Assembly (NCBI GenBank): GCA_013151255.1
Contig: JAADIQ010000066.1
Location: 1 to 55,908, forward strand
Reading direction: 5' to 3'
Length of the DNA stretch: 55,908 nt
Source of the DNA: Alphaproteobacteria bacterium
GTDB lineage: Bacteria > Pseudomonadota > Alphaproteobacteria > Caulobacterales > Parvularculaceae
The translations under genes and the position numbers were made by a program. Below, piece after piece: positions 16,833 through 26,250 of the stretch (positions are counted from its first letter, which is position 1; every line of letters starts with the position of its first letter). The notes under the pieces are model-generated. The model saw only the letters and a list, made by a program, of their open reading frames with translations. It did no database searches and was not told the DNA's origin.

Positions 16833-18043
16833 GGGCGCGCATCCAAAAGGTCAGAAAAGTGCTCGGCAAGGCGCCCGGCTTCGATATCAATATCGTGCAT
16901 CGCCTCAACCCGGCGGCGGCCCTCATCGCCCATCTGTGCAATCTGCTCATCATCCGCGTTTATGGCCGCGCGCAACGCCGCAGCGATTGCGTCAATGTCA
17001 CCGGCCGGCGTCAACCAGCCGCAAACACTATCCGTCACCAATTCGGGAATGCCGGCAATGTAGGTTGTGATCACCGGCCGGCGCAGCGCCAGCGCCTCCA
17101 TGATTGAAACCGGCAACCCTTCCGCATAGCTCGGCAAAATAAACCCGCGCGCACCAAGCAGCGCATCGCGCACTTCGCTCGGGGTTTTCCATCCCGCAAG
17201 CACAATATTGCGACCAATATCATGGCGGCTGATCGCCGCTTCGATTTCACCGCGCATCGGCCCGTCGCCGATCAGCGTGACTTTGATGTCGGGAATATCT
17301 TTCGTCACCCGCGCTGTCGCTTCAACCAAATCGACTTGCCCCTTTTCCGCACACAGGCGGCCGGTGCAGACGAAATGCGGCGCAGAGACAACATCACTTC
17401 CGGCGCCCTGGTAGAAGGCGCGTTCAATGCCGCACCGAACGATTTTAAGGCTCGGCCAAACAGATGGAGAGGAAAGCTTCTTCAACTGGCTGGCGCCAAA
17501 CTGTGAAATAGCGACGCAAAACGCGGCGCTCTCCAGTTTGCGCCGAAGCGAAATAAGCGCCGGTTTTTCAAATTCCTCCGGCCCATGGACCGTAAAGCTA
17601 AAGCGCGCATGCGCCAGCGGCGCCGCAAGCATCGCAATCGTCGCCGCATTGGTGCCAAAATGCGCATGGACATGGCGCAAGCCATCACGCTTTAGCCAAT
17701 TTGCAAGCACCAGCGCTTCGCCAAAATAGAACAGATGCCGCACCAGCCCAGCCTCCGAGCGCCACCCCATGGACATCGCCGCACCCAGCGCCCGCGCAGC
17801 GCCCAGCGGGTTGGCCACGACTTCACTGGCAATCGATCTTATTATTGGGCCGGCGCCGGCGGTTATGATGTGGCGCGTCTTAGCGCTCTCATCGAAATCT
17901 TCCTGCGCGATCACCTCATCCTTGGACGGACGGATGGCGTAGCGAAAAATCTCAGCGCCGCCACGTTCCAACGCCTGGATTTCACGGCGGATGAAACTAT
18001 GGGAAATGCCGGGATACTGGTTTATGAAATAAGCCAGCTTCAT
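16829..18043 (-). CDS. Glycosyltransferase family 4
   Basis: A 404-residue GT-B-fold retaining glycosyltransferase. The N-terminus (MKLAYFINQYPGISHSFIRREIQAL) is typical of EPS glycosyltransferases such as colanic acid WcaL. The C-terminal half has the nucleotide-sugar site: FVCTGRLCAEKGQVDLVEA, LIGDGPMRGEIE, and the E-x7-E-type motif in LPSYAEGLPVSIMEALALRRPV. Cytoplasmic, acting at the membrane on lipid-linked sugar. It is 23 bases downstream of the AAA-GT fusion gene and overlaps the GT2 gene, so all three are in one transcript. Confidence 0.93.
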   Translation of the reverse strand: MKLAYFINQYPGISHSFIRREIQALERGGAEIFRYAIRPSKDEVIAQEDFDESAKTRHIITAGAGPIIRSIASEVVANPLGAARALGAAMSMGWRSEAGLVRHLFYFGEALVLANWLKRDGLRHVHAHFGTNAATIAMLAAPLAHARFSFTVHGPEEFEKPALISLRRKLESAAFCVAISQFGASQLKKLSSPSVWPSLKIVRCGIERAFYQGAGSDVVSAPHFVCTGRLCAEKGQVDLVEATARVTKDIPDIKVTLIGDGPMRGEIEAAISRHDIGRNIVLAGWKTPSEVRDALLGARGFILPSYAEGLPVSIMEALALRRPVITTYIAGIPELVTDSVCGWLTPAGDIDAIAAALRAAINADDEQIAQMGDEGRRRVEAMHDIDIEAGRLAEHFSDLLDARP

Positions 18044-18066
18044 GATGCGCCGCGTTCAATCACCGC

Positions 18067-20142
18067 TTATCGCTTTGCCCCGAACCATAATTTGCAGGCG
18101 CCCAAAAATTCTGGAAACCTTCCCATGACGGCCGGGAATGCACCCCTCCAGGACGAGGCTCTGAACACCCCCCGGACCACAACCGAGGCGGCCATCCTGA
18201 AGACAAATACGCCCGCGCCAAAGGCCAGAATGGCGCCGGCGACCAATATCGACGGCGTTGCCGGAGAAAGCTTTGTCGCCACAAATGTGCCCAGCAACGC
18301 CGCTATAACGACCGCTGCAGGAAATAAAAATCCCCATAAAACCGCCAATACGGTGTCCAATATGCCGATGCGTTCCGGCGGCCCGCCATGCAGTGAGGCG
18401 CAATAAGCATTGTCAAACCCGCGCTGGCGGCCTTGCGCCCACCAGCCGCCGGATTTTGGCGCCGGTTCGCACAGCGCCATCCCCTCGCCCAGGCGCCAAA
18501 TCCGCGCCCCGCGCCGTCGCAGGCGGATACATAAATCCACCGTTTCCGCCGTCAACAAATCGCCGCGAAAACCGCCCGCCGCCTCGAAGCTTTCCACACG
18601 CATCAAGGCCGATCCGCCGAACACACACTGAATTTCGCCTTCATCATCGCCATGATCGCGCGCACCCATCGGCGCCGCAGATATTTTTAACCCGCGCGGA
18701 GATCTTATCGTCCCGGTCACAATCGAGACTTCCGGGCGACGCGCCATAAATTTTTCCGCCGTTGTAATCCAGTCAGGGTCAAGGGCGGTTTGCGCATCGA
18801 CAAACTGCACATATTGCAAATGCGGCGCGATCTTCTTCAACTGTCGGTAACCGGCATTGCGCGCGCGCCCAGCAGGCGTGAACGAGCGCTCCGGGCCCTC
18901 GGCAATAACCGCGCCCGCGCCCTTGGCGGTTGCCGTCGCGTCCGGCGCCGCGCCGACCGCCACAAAAACAATCGCCCGCCCATCTCCCGCCGAGCGGATC
19001 GCGGCCTCAGGCGAGGCTTTATTGTTGGATGCAACGACAACGACGCCGGTAATGGAGGATTGTTCTTTTACGCCGGAAAAACGCGGGCTCGCCTCGCGCA
19101 ATTGACCGCCAGCGCGCGGCGCAACATCAACGATGACGTCATGGTCGCGCTGTTGCCCTTCGAGAGGCGCGCCCTGCAGCGGCGATTGCGGGCGCCGGTC
19201 ATCGCGCTCTGCTGGAGTGGCTTCGTCGGCGTCGTTACGTCGGTTTTTTTTTGAACTATCAGCGAAGGCGTCGATGCCAGCTTCGCTCGCCGGCCTTAGC
19301 GGCGGCGCGGCGGCCTCATCCGAGGCCAGTCCAAATACGCCAAATTCCGACTTGTCACGAATAACATTCCTAATAGTCTCTACACCGACGACCAGCTCCT
19401 CGGCAGAAAATGCATAAACAAGGGCGGTGTCGGTGATGATGTTGATCACCCGGGGAACGCCGCGCGAATGCTCCGCAATCGAATCAATAGCGCGGTCAGT
19501 AAACACCCTTCGACGACAACCGGCAATCGCCAGGCGGGTGTCAATATAGGCGTGAACCTCTTCTACATTGAGCGGTGTAAGATGAAAGTCCGACCCGACG
19601 CGCTGCGCCAGCTGCAACAGCTCTGGCTTATTGAGAAGCTCCTTCAGCTGCGGTTGCCCGACTAAAATGAGCTGTAAGAGTTGGTCCTTGCCAGCATTAA
19701 TGTTGGACAGCATGCGCAATTCTTCGAGCATGTCAGCGGAAAGATTTTGCGCCTCGTCAATGATCAAGACGACGCGACGGCCTTTGGAATATTCGCTGAT
19801 AAAGAACGACTGCAAATGTGAGAACAGCTCAACATGGGTCTTATTGGCAAACGGCTCGCCAAAACCCATCAGCACCCAGCTTAAAAGATCGCCGCGGCCT
19901 TGCTGGATATTCGACAGCAGCGCGACAGTATGGGTGTCGGATAACTGGTCGAGCAAACGATGAACCAGAGTGGTCTTGCCGCACCCGACCTCGCCGGTAA
20001 TAACCGATATGCCGGCATGGTTGAGGACGCCATATTCGAGCATGGCGTAAGCAAGCCTATGGGTCCGGCCCCAATATAAAAAAGCGGGGTCGGGCTGGAT
20101 CGAAAAAGGCTTTTCAGTCAGACCAAAAAATTGTTCGTACAT
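18067..20142 (-). CDS. AAA ATPase (XrtA-associated/ExeA type) fused to a membrane glycosyltransferase-like domain
   Basis: 691 residues in one uninterrupted frame. The N-terminal 1-265 is an ExeA/XrtA-associated ATPase: MYEQFFGLTEKPFSIQPDP opening, Walker A G50-EVGCGKT57, Walker B VVLIIDEAQ (124-132), sensor LVGQPQL, and RGVPRVINIITD. A low-complexity charged linker follows (about 275-360). The C-terminal half is GT2-like: GRARNAGYRQL, FVDAQTALDPDW in place of DxD, CVFGGSALMRVESFEAAGGF, and ETVDLCIRLRRRG. Two or three membrane helices lie near residues 595-660. In known EPS/PEP-CTERM loci I recall the ATPase as a stand-alone protein. The DAQ and ET-D variants of the usual DxD and ED-D motifs leave catalytic competence open. 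Neighbours: TPR lipoprotein upstream (78 bases), GT4 downstream. Confidence 0.88.
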   Translation of the reverse strand: MYEQFFGLTEKPFSIQPDPAFLYWGRTHRLAYAMLEYGVLNHAGISVITGEVGCGKTTLVHRLLDQLSDTHTVALLSNIQQGRGDLLSWVLMGFGEPFANKTHVELFSHLQSFFISEYSKGRRVVLIIDEAQNLSADMLEELRMLSNINAGKDQLLQLILVGQPQLKELLNKPELLQLAQRVGSDFHLTPLNVEEVHAYIDTRLAIAGCRRRVFTDRAIDSIAEHSRGVPRVINIITDTALVYAFSAEELVVGVETIRNVIRDKSEFGVFGLASDEAAAPPLRPASEAGIDAFADSSKKNRRNDADEATPAERDDRRPQSPLQGAPLEGQQRDHDVIVDVAPRAGGQLREASPRFSGVKEQSSITGVVVVASNNKASPEAAIRSAGDGRAIVFVAVGAAPDATATAKGAGAVIAEGPERSFTPAGRARNAGYRQLKKIAPHLQYVQFVDAQTALDPDWITTAEKFMARRPEVSIVTGTIRSPRGLKISAAPMGARDHGDDEGEIQCVFGGSALMRVESFEAAGGFRGDLLTAETVDLCIRLRRRGARIWRLGEGMALCEPAPKSGGWWAQGRQRGFDNAYCASLHGGPPERIGILDTVLAVLWGFLFPAAVVIAALLGTFVATKLSPATPSILVAGAILAFGAGVFVFRMAASVVVRGVFRASSWRGAFPAVMGRFPEFLGACKLWFGAKR

Positions 20143-20220
20143 TTCAAGCTTGCTAAACCGGCCCGCCCCAAATCAGCACAGCCTGGGGCGTCCTCAACGT
20201 AAATGGATTTGCGCCCCTGT

Positions 20221-22599
20221 CTATTGCTGATTGAGAAGAACGCGCACTTCGGGTTCAAATCGAAAATTCTCTCCGCCAACTTCCAGCGCCTTGTTCAGGC
20301 TGGCCCGGCCGGCCTCCGCCTCGCCAGCGGCGATTTGCGCCGCGCCGAGATGGTAGAATATTTCCCCATTATTTGTCTCCGCCGCCGCTTTAGTCAGAAA
20401 CTCCAAGGCGCGGTCATATTGCCCGGCGCGGTAATGCGCCCAGCCAACCGTATCCTGGACCAGCGCGGTTTCATCCTTCTCAAGCACGCGCGCAACTTCG
20501 AGCGCGCGCGCAATGCTCTTTTTGTCTTTGCGCAAATCGCTCGACAGGCTGACAAAGTTATTGGCGATGATGCGGTCGCTCGGGCGCTCTTCAATCAGGT
20601 CGCTATAGATCTCAAACGCGGCTTCTAACTTGCCGGCGGTCACCAGGTAGTCAGCCTTAAAGAACTTCAGGGCGGCGTTATCGGGCGCTCGCCTAATGCC
20701 GTCCTCAATGAGCGCTATCGCTTTATCGCGTTCGCCGCGGGCGAGGTTGTAGCGGTAGAGAATTTCAAAAGCCTCGCCACGGGATGGCTCGACGTCAATC
20801 GCCTCGAGCAAAATCGCCTCGCCGGCAGCAGCGTCCTCACGCGCGCCATATGCACGCGCCAGGAGCACGTAGGCTGCGTAATTGTTTGCATCCGACGCAA
20901 TAACATTTTTTAAAAGCTGTTCAGCCTCATCAATGCGGTCAGCTTTCAAATAGGCGGAGACCAGCATCGCCAAGGGCCGGCTTTCCAGCGGCGCACTTTT
21001 ATTTTGCGCCGTCAGCATATCGATGATCTGGTCGTAATCGCCAAGGCCGCTCAGCGCAACAGTGCGTATCTGGCTTGCAAGATCATTTTCAGCCGCCACA
21101 TCAAGCGATGATATGATGGCCGCGATTTCGTCCGCACCCTGCCAATCTTGAATATCCAGGCGCACAGCGGCGAGAAGTTTCAGATTATCCAAATCGCCGG
21201 AAAAGACTGCAAGCGATTGCACCAAGATGTCTTCCGCGCGCCTTGAATCGCCATGACGGGTCAAAAATTTCGCGTAAATATTTGCAACACGCGCCGTCTT
21301 GCCGCTCGTCTCAAATGCTTTTGCAAGCTCGGCCCTGGCAAAGTCGATATTGTCCTGACGCTCAAACGCACTCGACATCAAAACCATCGCCTCAACCAGA
21401 TCGGGGTTGTTGTTGAGCGCAGTGCGCAAATCGGCGACACCGGTATCATACTCACCGTCATCAAGCAGGAAACTCGCCCGGCGGATAAGCGCATCGGTAT
21501 TGTTGCCATCTGCGTCAAGAATTTCATTGACCAGCGCTTCGGCCTTGTCGCGATCGCCTTCGCGCAAATACAAAACCGCAAGCTTGTTCTTTGCGCGCAA
21601 CACAACCGCTTCGTCATCAGACTTCATCAGCGGATCAAGGGCGGCGATCGATTCATCCAAGGCGCCCCGATCATGCAGCAGATCGATCAATGCGAATCGC
21701 AAATCCTGGTTTTTCGGAAATTCCTCAACAAAAGCCCGGAGCCGGTCTTCGGCGGCCTCCGCACCATCTTTCGCGTTCACAATCCGGACGACATCGAGCT
21801 TGGCTTCATTATTATCAACGTCCAGCCCAACAAGGATTTCCATTTGTTCCCTGGCACCGGCAAAATTCTTCCGCTTTATGAATTCCATTGCATAAGCGCG
21901 CCGGTAGGCCGGTTCTTCCGGGAACAGCTTCACCAGTTCCGAGAAGCCTTCAAGAACATCTTCATCGCGACCGAGCTGCGCAAGTATCTGGATGCGCAAG
22001 AGCTGTAGCACGGCAATTTTAGGGTCAACATTTAGCGCGCGATCAAGCTCGCCGATGGCGCCTTCCATATCGCCGCTCATGCCGCGCACTGTCGCAAGCA
22101 CGGTGGTTGCCTCTACATGCGCTGGTTGCACGGCGACTGCCTGGCGCGCCAATCTGACGGCGCCTTCCGTATCGCCGAGGCGCAGCAAGACGCCGGATTT
22201 CAATGCAATGGCGTCGACAGAAGTTGGCTCAAGCTTAAGCGCGGTTTCAGCAGATTCGAGCGCAGCGGATTCATCGCTGCCGATCAAATAGAGTTTGCCA
22301 AGCTGGATATGGGCGAAGGTGTTGTTGGCGTCGAGCCGCACAACCCGTTGATACAATCCGAACATCGCTTTAAGGTTTTGCTTGCTTTCAGCAATTTCCG
22401 CCATGCCAATCAACGTTGGCACATGGGTCTCATCAATCTTCAATACATTTTGAAATTGAACATTGGCTTTTCCGTACTCGCCACTTTCCAGAAATTCCTG
22501 TCCGCTGGCGTAATATTTCTCAACCTTGGCTTCCGGCGATGAGCAGGCCGCTGAAATCATGCCAAGCGCAGCGATTGCTGCAATCTGGATCTGACGCAT
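20221..22599 (-). CDS. PrsT-like TPR-repeat lipoprotein
   Basis: 792 residues starting at the ATG at 22599, which has a GAGGAAA ribosome-binding site; an upstream in-frame ATG at 22665 lacks the signal peptide context. A type II signal peptide ends in the lipobox ISAAC with Cys19 as the lipidated residue. The rest is a run of about 20 tetratricopeptide repeats (for example YYASGQEFLESGEYGKANVQFQNVLKID and AWAHYRAGQYDRALEFL, each shown in part). It matches the PEP-CTERM-system TPR lipoprotein (PrsT) in length and layout. Such proteins sit in the periplasm and are thought to scaffold EPS assembly or export. It lies between the WecG-STAS gene and the AAA-GT fusion. Confidence 0.87.
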   Translation of the reverse strand: MRQIQIAAIAALGMISAACSSPEAKVEKYYASGQEFLESGEYGKANVQFQNVLKIDETHVPTLIGMAEIAESKQNLKAMFGLYQRVVRLDANNTFAHIQLGKLYLIGSDESAALESAETALKLEPTSVDAIALKSGVLLRLGDTEGAVRLARQAVAVQPAHVEATTVLATVRGMSGDMEGAIGELDRALNVDPKIAVLQLLRIQILAQLGRDEDVLEGFSELVKLFPEEPAYRRAYAMEFIKRKNFAGAREQMEILVGLDVDNNEAKLDVVRIVNAKDGAEAAEDRLRAFVEEFPKNQDLRFALIDLLHDRGALDESIAALDPLMKSDDEAVVLRAKNKLAVLYLREGDRDKAEALVNEILDADGNNTDALIRRASFLLDDGEYDTGVADLRTALNNNPDLVEAMVLMSSAFERQDNIDFARAELAKAFETSGKTARVANIYAKFLTRHGDSRRAEDILVQSLAVFSGDLDNLKLLAAVRLDIQDWQGADEIAAIISSLDVAAENDLASQIRTVALSGLGDYDQIIDMLTAQNKSAPLESRPLAMLVSAYLKADRIDEAEQLLKNVIASDANNYAAYVLLARAYGAREDAAAGEAILLEAIDVEPSRGEAFEILYRYNLARGERDKAIALIEDGIRRAPDNAALKFFKADYLVTAGKLEAAFEIYSDLIEERPSDRIIANNFVSLSSDLRKDKKSIARALEVARVLEKDETALVQDTVGWAHYRAGQYDRALEFLTKAAAETNNGEIFYHLGAAQIAAGEAEAGRASLNKALEVGGENFRFEPEVRVLLNQQ

Positions 22600-22724
22600 A
22601 AGATTTCCTCGCTGCTTAACGCTACGTAGCCGGTCGATTGACGGGTGGTTCATTTTGCTAGGCATTTACTTCCCCCTAAACAGGTCCAAACTATTTGATC
22701 TCATAACTCTTTCGGCGCCGCTAT

Positions 22725-24011
22725 CTATGCCGTTGCGGCGCGCCCGGTATCTACAATTCGTTCTTCAGCCGTAGCCACAGAGCGATAATTCATTGCATTC
22801 GCCCGCAGGATCGCTCGGTGACGCGCCGTCGCGCCGTCTACGTAAAGCGTCCGGCCGCTTCTGGCGACATGTTTTTCCAACATCAAGACCAGCCCGAGAA
22901 ACGACCGGTCAAATTCGCTCACCGCGGAAAATTCAAGCACGACATCGCGCCCATGCTCAGCCGCAATCCGAAACGCCTTACGGGCGGCGGCAAGGTTTGC
23001 CGTCGTAAACGTCCCGGAAAGGACGATGGCGGTCCGCGACGCACCGCGACGGATATCGGCCTGCGCCGGGGCCGGCGCACTCCTGCTTTGCCGATGACGC
23101 AACGCCAGCAGTTGAGGCGCTAAGCGTCGCGCTATAATCGTCAGCAGAGCCGCGCCATCACCAACATAACGCCGCCACAATGCCGGTTCTTCCTTGATCC
23201 GCCAGAGCCATTCAAGGCCCAGCTTTTTGACCATCTCCGGTGCGCGCGCGACCTGGCCGGCGGTGAAATCGACCACCGCGCCAAGATGCGCGATCACTGG
23301 CGCATCTAACCGGTCCTTGTTGCGATCAATCCAGGCCTGGCCTTTCGCCGCGCCCAGCGCGACAACCACAAAGTCCGCGCCCGCAGCATTGATTTCAGCG
23401 ATAATCTCCGGCGCGCTCATAGTCTCAACGTCGCCAAACCCCGGATTGAGGCTGCCAACCGCCTCTACGCCGCCTTGCTCTTTGTCCAAAGCCTCTACCG
23501 CCGCCGCGCCCGCGCCGTCGCGCCCGCCGAAGAAAAACACTCTTGTGCGGCGCCCGCCAAAACCCGGGCGGCGGCGTAAAGCTTCAAATATATCCGCGCC
23601 AGCAACACGCGACGGCGCCGGAACCCCCAGCATTCTCGCCATCACAACCAGCGGCGCGCCATCGATAAAACTAAGATCGGCATTCAGAACTTCGCGCCGT
23701 GCAGCGCCATCCTTCAAGACCCGCACCAGCCAGTTCACATTCGGCGTGACAAAAGAAAGCTTGCGACCGGTCCGCACCGCCGTATCGATCTCCGCAACCG
23801 CCCGGTCAACGCTGGCCGCGTCAACCGGAAGCCCCAACAAGCACCAAACGTCACGGTCAAAATCATCGCGCGGCGCAAGCTGTGTCGCCTGCCCGGCAAC
23901 GCCTGAAGGCCCCGGTTGAGGCGCGGGTTGCACGGCCGGGCCTTGTTCCGCAGCGCCATCTTCCACAGCGCCATCTTGCGCCGAAGAAGGTTTTGCCCGT
24001 AATCCTGCCAT
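22725..24011 (-). CDS. WecG/TagA/CpsF glycosyltransferase fused to a C-terminal STAS-like domain
   Basis: 428 residues. A Pro/Ala-rich N-terminal tail (1-50) precedes a complete WecG/TagA domain (about 57-300): LGLPVDAASVDRAV, VTPNVNWLVRVLKD, ADLSFIDGAPLVVMARMLG, ADIFEAL, VFFFGG, and VVALGAAKGQAWIDRN. WecG/TagA enzymes transfer UDP-ManNAc(A)-type sugars to lipid-linked acceptors. After a linker, residues about 325-420 look like a STAS domain: AIVLSGTFTTANLAAARKAF, VVLEFSAVSEFDRSFLGLVLMLEKHV, GRTLYVDGA. STAS domains usually serve in regulation or protein docking. It is the first gene of the minus EPS arm, divergent from the chain-length gene. Confidence 0.88.
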   Translation of the reverse strand: MAGLRAKPSSAQDGAVEDGAAEQGPAVQPAPQPGPSGVAGQATQLAPRDDFDRDVWCLLGLPVDAASVDRAVAEIDTAVRTGRKLSFVTPNVNWLVRVLKDGAARREVLNADLSFIDGAPLVVMARMLGVPAPSRVAGADIFEALRRRPGFGGRRTRVFFFGGRDGAGAAAVEALDKEQGGVEAVGSLNPGFGDVETMSAPEIIAEINAAGADFVVVALGAAKGQAWIDRNKDRLDAPVIAHLGAVVDFTAGQVARAPEMVKKLGLEWLWRIKEEPALWRRYVGDGAALLTIIARRLAPQLLALRHRQSRSAPAPAQADIRRGASRTAIVLSGTFTTANLAAARKAFRIAAEHGRDVVLEFSAVSEFDRSFLGLVLMLEKHVARSGRTLYVDGATARHRAILRANAMNYRSVATAEERIVDTGRAATA

Positions 24012-24558
24012 AAAAGCGCGCCTTTGATATTCTGGTTAACAAAAACAGCGTTCCAAACTGAACCCTGCGCCGGCGTTAACGACCCTTTGACCGGTCGTCT
24101 GGCCGGTATTGAGCAAGGCCCGGGCCAGCTTTTCGTTTACCGGCCTGAGCCCTGGCGCCAGCCGGCGGTCATCAGCAAGAAGGCCTGCGCCGCCATAAGC
24201 CGCCGGCAAGTTTAACCCTTTATTGTGGCATTTTGGCGATTAAATTAACCCAAAGACAGGCTGGCGACAAAGCCCAAAAGGCGCAGCATGCGCCCAAAAA
24301 CCAACTTTAGCGGCGTAACCGGCGTCACGGGCCGGCCAATTGCGGCATTGCGTCAGGATATGAACGGTTGCAGAGGGCCTGCCCTGAATATTATATTGCG
24401 CCAAATGTCGCAGCCAAACGAACGGCTTAGCTATTGGCCGCCGCCGCTCGCACCGCAATGCGTTAACCGGCCTGGGGCTTGCAACCGTGGTATGCAAAGC
24501 CGAATAACGGCCACAATGGCGTGATATCTGACACTGCGTTGAATTGGAATGTTCTAGA
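24012..24558. promoter_or_regulatory. Divergent promoter region of the EPS locus
   Basis: About 550 bases between the WecG-STAS start (minus) and the chain-length gene start (plus), long for this gene-dense window. No coding signal is convincing: the longest frame (24240-24755, minus) runs into the chain-length gene and has no family features. Several GTTAAC/TTAACC boxes and a weak sigma-54-like element (see separate entry) are present. It must carry both outward promoters. Confidence 0.6.
24468..24483 (+). promoter_or_regulatory. Weak sigma-54-like promoter candidate
   Basis: CGGCCTGGGGCTTGCA keeps the GG-N10-GC spacing of the -24/-12 sigma-54 promoter and the TTGCA of the -12 box, but only partly matches the -24 TGGCAC. 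It is 76 bases before the chain-length gene. EPS loci of the PEP-CTERM type are known to be sigma-54 controlled through PrsR. Match quality is low. Confidence 0.2.
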
Positions 24559-26178
24559 ATGGGCGACGAATTTTCACTTGAAGATGTGCTGATCATCCTG
24601 CAGCGCCGGTTTTGGTATTTCCTCATCCCGGTGCTGGTGATTGCGCCGCTTGGCATTTTGACAGTGATGTTGCTGCCCCCCAAATATACCGCCAAGGGTA
24701 CAATTTTGGTGGAATCGCAACAGATCCCGACCGAGTTCATCCGCTCGACCATCAACGCCTACGCCCAGGAGCGCATCCAGACCATCCGTCAGCGGGTGAT
24801 GACGCGCAATCGGCTGCTTCAGGTCGCCGACAAATATACTGTGTTTCCGCGAACCACGCGACTGTCTGAAAGCGAGCGCGTAGATTTGATGCGATCCGGC
24901 CTCAACGTATCCCTGATCACGATTGACCGGGGCCGGCGCTCGGCCAAAGACGGCACCATTGCCTTCACCATTTCCTATACCGACCGCGATCCCGCCAAAG
25001 CCTATCTCGTCGCCAACGAATTCATGACGCTGTTCCTCAGTGAAGATGTCAGCACGCGAACTGCCGGCGCTTCTAATACGACCGAATTCTTTGAGCGCGA
25101 AGCAGCGAAATTACGTGCGGAAGTCAGTGCGATTGAAAGTCGGATTTCAAATTTTAAAGTCGAGAATGCTGATGCATTGCCTGAACACCTCAACATGCAT
25201 CTCGACATGCTGGAACGCACAACGCGTGAATTGAATAGCACACTGCGATCCATCGAATCCTTGGAAGAGGAAAAACGCTTCCTGGAAACCCAACTCACCT
25301 CCAGTGTCGGTTCCGAAAATGGATTGTCGCAAGAGCTATTGCGCCTTGAGGGCGAGCTGGCGCGGTTGCGGGGAACTTATCTGGACACCTACCCGGAAAT
25401 TCAGGCCAAGCGCAGCGAAATCGCCGCCATCAAACGCCAGCTGGCGCCGAGCGCAGAAATTCAGCGACTACGTGCAGCGTTACGCGACGCCGAGGCTGCG
25501 CTGTTTGCAACCGAGCGAACCGAAACGGTGAGCGCCGAAGACATCGCCGCCGCAGAAACCGTGGTCGAGAGAGCGCGCGATGCGCTCAGCGAAAAAATTT
25601 CGCGCGAGACCCGCAACGGGGCGACGGATATTTCCGGCGTGCAAATGGAAGGCCGGCTCGCGATTATTGAAAACCGTATCCGCATGCTGGACCGGTCATC
25701 TGACGGTCTGCGCGCCCAGATTAAAGATTATGAGGCGCGCATCGGCAGCACCCCTGCGGTCGAGCGCGACCTTGCCGGCCTGACGCGCGATTACGAAAAC
25801 ACATTCCAGGAGTATCAGGAAGTTCGCGGTAAACAACAGGACGCCCAGCTTGCCGAAAACCTTGAGGAAAACAGGCAGGCGGAAAAGTTTTCCATTCTTG
25901 AGCCTGCCCTGCGCCCGGATCGGCCGACCAGCCCTGACCGTATTAAACTCAGTATCCTTGCTATTTTTGCAGCGCTCGCGGCCGGCGGCGGCATTGGGCT
26001 TGCCGCAGAAATTTTATTCTCCACCATCCGCGGCCGTAATCATGTGGCCGGGCTGGTGGACGAACATCCCATCGCCGTCATTCCCTATATACCCGGCGAC
26101 AAAGACAAAAAACCGTCGCTTCTCTCATTGTTCGCACGCCGCAAGATTGACGTCGATAACATGCCAGAAGCGGCTTAA
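24559..26178 (+). CDS. Polysaccharide chain-length determinant (Wzz/PCP type, XrtA-locus-like)
   Basis: 539 residues from the ATG at 24559 (MGDEFSLEDVLIILQRRFW), rather than a TTG five codons upstream. Layout of a polysaccharide co-polymerase: N-terminal helix (about 18-38), Wzz domain (YTAKGTILVESQQIP), a long periplasmic coiled coil (about 165-420, rich in Glu/Arg/Leu, with LEEEKRFLETQL), the conserved YENTFQEYQEVRGKQQDAQLAENLEE segment (shown in part), then a second helix (LSILAIFAALAAGGGIGLAAE) and a short cytoplasmic tail. These proteins set EPS chain length and work with the BY-kinase, here encoded next and separately. Confidence 0.92.
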   Translation: MGDEFSLEDVLIILQRRFWYFLIPVLVIAPLGILTVMLLPPKYTAKGTILVESQQIPTEFIRSTINAYAQERIQTIRQRVMTRNRLLQVADKYTVFPRTTRLSESERVDLMRSGLNVSLITIDRGRRSAKDGTIAFTISYTDRDPAKAYLVANEFMTLFLSEDVSTRTAGASNTTEFFEREAAKLRAEVSAIESRISNFKVENADALPEHLNMHLDMLERTTRELNSTLRSIESLEEEKRFLETQLTSSVGSENGLSQELLRLEGELARLRGTYLDTYPEIQAKRSEIAAIKRQLAPSAEIQRLRAALRDAEAALFATERTETVSAEDIAAAETVVERARDALSEKISRETRNGATDISGVQMEGRLAIIENRIRMLDRSSDGLRAQIKDYEARIGSTPAVERDLAGLTRDYENTFQEYQEVRGKQQDAQLAENLEENRQAEKFSILEPALRPDRPTSPDRIKLSILAIFAALAAGGGIGLAAEILFSTIRGRNHVAGLVDEHPIAVIPYIPGDKDKKPSLLSLFARRKIDVDNMPEAA

Positions 26179-26194
26179 ATATTTCCTATTGGAG

Positions 26195-26208
26195 CCCTTC
26201 GCGAAGGG
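26195..26208. repeat. Perfect 14-bp palindrome CCCTTCGCGAAGGG
   Basis: Lies 17 bases after the chain-length gene stop and before the kinase gene. It may form a short hairpin in the transcript; no T-tract follows, so it is more likely a stabilising or attenuating element than a terminator. Confidence 0.4.
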
Positions 26209-26250
26209 TGAGAACCGGTTTACGGATAAACAAGTGCGCAAAACAAAGGA

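Noticed and set aside
24240..24755. 171-codon minus-strand frame in the EPS divergent region
   Set aside because: It runs 200 bases into the chain-length gene, has no domain, and contains Cys/Arg-rich nonsense composition.
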